Part shown: positions 61,237 through 64,000 of the stretch, piece after piece
How the letters are laid out: each line of letters opens with the position of its first letter
How positions within the stretch are numbered: position 1 is the stretch's first letter
Origin: Rhizophagus clarus
Lineage: Eukaryota; Glomeromycota; Glomeromycetes; Glomerales; Glomeraceae
Assembly: GCA_015698045.1 (NCBI GenBank)
Contig: BLAL01000062.1
Span: 620,001-684,000 of the forward strand
Reading direction: 5' to 3'
Length of the DNA: 64,000 nucleotides
The notes under the pieces: generated by a model
What the model saw: the letters and a program-made list of their open reading frames with translations, nothing else
What the model was told of the DNA's origin: nothing
Database searches by the model: none
Translations under genes and position numbers: made by a program

Positions 61237-64000
61237 AAAATCAGTTTAAACATCTATCAAATAATAAATTAATCAGATTGATCTAATATTCAAATTTATT
61301 AAATAAATAAAATATTTATTTAATATATTCTATTTTTCTAAATAGTTTATATTTAATAGTTAATAATAATTGATTTTAAGAATTACTTAATTTAAATAAA
61401 TAATTAAATTTATAAACTTTAAGTATTTTATTTTTAATAATTAAACCTTTTGAAAAAGCTACTTTTCTTTTAAAAGGAATTACTTTATTATAAGTAACAA
61501 ATTATTTTTTCTAAACAATTCTTAAAATAATAGTTGATTTATATTCATTGTATTCTTTTGGAATTACTTTATAATTATAAATTTGATTATTATATAAGTA
61601 AATATAAAGGATATGGATAAATAAGTAAATTTATAATAAATTTTATAAGGGTATGAATAAATAATAGAATAATATATATTTGGATTGTAATAATTGGATT
61701 GTAATGATAATTTATAATAATAATTTATTTTTGATTGTAATAATAATTTATTTAATAATTTATTTTGGATTGTTGTAATAATTTATTTGGATTGTTGTAA
61801 TATGTTGTTATTTGGATTATAATAATATTTTGTTTGGATTATGATTTTTATTTGGATTATAAAAATGGATAATCTTTTAACATGAATTTTTCGTACTTTT
61901 TAGTATTATTTAAATTGTACCTATCATTTTTAACCTTAATAATAAAATAATGAAAATTTACTGCAAAGTTCATATTTTTTTTTTTTTTTTTTAAAAAAAA
62001 AACATATCAGTATACATATATATATATTTACATGTGTATTTGACGTATTGACGTATTTGTAATTTTATGTGTTAATCGGAATTGTTGTGTAAATATACTA
62101 CATTATTTTTTTAATTGTTATTTATTAACCGATAAGCACCGATTTTATATAATTCGATAAAAAAATCGATAAGATAGATCTGATGGAAATCAATTTTAGT
62201 GCTCCTCTCTTAGCACGAAGTAAATCCAAAAATCTTTATTGGATCGATCCTGAATTAAATTTTTTTTTATTTTTTCACACATGTAACATATCCATATTTT
62301 TACATATTCTTACAATATTTACATTACATGAATGAAAAACGCCGGTTACAGATTTGTTATGTTAATTGATACACCGTACCCGATATGAATGATGATCCTC
62401 ACTCGATATAAAAAAAAATAATTAATAATTCAAAATAAACAAAATAAATAAATTTACATTAAACTATGAAATTTTTTTCCCGTTTTTTTTCAAAATTTAA
62501 AATATTGGGTAAACTTTTCCTAAAAAGAAGAAAAAAGGCAAAAAAAAAAAAAAAAAGAAAAAAATAAAATTCTGAAATAAAAATCCTATGATTTTTTTTA
62601 AAAAAAAAAAAAAATAAAACATGCATAATTGTTTATATTATATTAAAAATATGTATTATTATTATACAGTATAAGAAAGAACAACAAAAGATTATTATTA
62701 TTTTCGCGTTTTAAAAAAAAAAAAAAGATGAAAAACTTTCAGCTGTTTTTTTTATGTAAAAAAAAAAAAAAAAAGGAAGGTGCATTATTATTGAAAACAA
62801 TATTTTGTATTGTATGTAACTCAAATAAAATTGTTATTTTTATTTTATTTTACTAATAAAATTAATAAAAATTAATCAATCAATGAAGGACCAATAAAAG
62901 ATCAAAAAAATGATCTTTTTTTTTTTTTTGAAAAAAAAAATAACATATTTATTTTCTCCTTAATAAAATAATGTAATTATTTGGATGCAAATTTAATACA
63001 AACTAAAATATTAATTATTAGTTTGAAACCTTTGGACCGTGAATTATTATTTAATTTAATAATTTACAATCTAAAATTTCATTTCAATTGTTGTTAAAAT
63101 TATTAATTTATTGGTCCTTTTATAATCTTTCATCATGAACATTTTTATTTGTTGTACAACTTATTGTATTTGTTGTTAGAATCACGACATTTATCGTGAA
63201 ATCAAATATGTCGAATAATAAAATTTTATTTAAACATGTTTGCTGCGGAAAATCAGTTCCGGAGTAAAATCTTTTTAGATAGATAAAATTTAATTTTTTT
63301 TTTAGAAAAAAAGTTTTTTTTTTTCTTATTTAAAAATAAACTTTGTTTCAAAAATTCTAACGATATTAATATGGTAAAAAAGATCGGAATTATAATTAAA
63401 TAACTATAAAAGGATATGATTATTATTAATTCTAGACAAAAAACCCAAATATATCTCTCTAAAAGAACTCTTCGAAAAAGAAACGGTGTTTTTTTTTTTT
63501 TTTTTTTTTGAAACTGAAACACAAAAAAAAAAAAAATAAAAAATAAAAAATAAAATAAAATAAAATAAAAAATAAACCATATGTATGAGGCTTTGCAAAA
63601 AAATTGTTTGTGTTTGTGAAATAAAAATGCGAAAAATGATGCGAAATTCAATTTTTATTAAAACGATTAATAATTACGTAATAATTATATGCAAAAAAAT
63701 TTTTATTCTATAAAAAAAGTCTATAAAAAAAAAATTCATATTTTTTCTATGAAATAATATGTGTAAAAAAAAGGTATGAGGTGTGCGTGTGTATTGATTG
63801 TGTAAATTATAGCTTAATGTTATTTTTAAAGGCTTATTATACTATTTAAATGTCTAAATGAGTGTCTAAAATAAAAGAGTGAAAATCTTAGAATTGTGAT
63901 GTGAAATAAAAAAAATCTAAACGAATTTTTTTTTTTTTTTTTTTTTGATTTTGAAAATTTTTTTTTTCTTTTTTGGTTTTTTTTTTCTATCTCCTCATTC
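61237..64000. other. AT-rich intergenic to the window end
   Basis: It contains (TTTGGATTGTAATAA)-like short repeats at 61680-61860 and many A and T runs of 12-23 bases from 61.97 kb on. Composition becomes slightly less AT-rich at 62.1-62.4 kb, perhaps the untranslated end of a gene beyond the window, but no coding sequence could be supported. Confidence 0.45.

Noticed and set aside
63253-63651. Minus-strand frame rich in Phe and Lys near the window end
   Set aside because: It is made by alternating long A and T runs and has no features of a real protein.
1-64000. CRISPR array or bacterial operon structure
   Set aside because: Tandem repeats here lack unique spacers of constant length, and the genes contain spliceosomal introns; the DNA is eukaryotic.

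Overview
The window is a very AT-rich stretch of fungal nuclear DNA. The genes contain many short introns (mostly 60-100 nt, GTAAGT-like donors, T-rich tracts before AG). They encode conserved fungal or eukaryotic proteins: a mitochondrial presequence protease, a dolichyldiphosphatase-type lipid phosphatase and an NAD kinase. They sit in a sea of decayed DNA transposons, MITEs and tandem arrays. This fits an arbuscular mycorrhizal fungus of the Rhizophagus type; that assignment is inference from composition and gene style, not a database match.

Layout. 1-26.4 kb is repeat territory. It holds two MITEs, a 7-unit array of exon-like repeats, a decayed Helitron of about 5.6 kb on the minus strand, a hAT-type MITE, an ORF1-like relic ending in a poly(A) tract, a retroposon-like element with 16-bp target-site duplications that has itself been split by a nearly whole hAT transposon, a 1.55-kb inverted-repeat element with an 8-bp duplication and an exon-like array, a 4.56-kb CACTA-like element carrying a large satellite, a dead Tc1 transposase, and a tandemly duplicated satellite block. 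Two further MITEs follow (26.2-27.0 kb).

27.2-44.5 kb is the gene block: a divergent pair of paralogous DUF7918-like genes (27.2-30.8 kb), a 21-exon CYM1/PreP metalloprotease (31.0-35.7 kb), a convergent dolichyldiphosphatase-like gene (36.6-37.2 kb, minus, N-terminus not found), and a striking EF-hand gene (39.5-44.5 kb) built from five tandem three-exon modules of four EF-hands each.

44.5-53.9 kb returns to AT-rich desert with MITEs and a degraded cousin of the first exon-like array. A second gene island is the NAD kinase gene (53.9-56.0 kb). 56-64 kb holds one weak small-gene candidate, a 140-bp duplication and a pair of MITEs in opposite orientation; no other gene could be supported.

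The recognised genes do not form one pathway. The most unusual items are the modular EF-hand gene, the family of splice-site-bearing tandem arrays found at four places, the CACTA-like element whose satellite recurs inverted elsewhere, and the nested insertion at 11.6-15.5 kb, where both layers keep readable target-site duplications.
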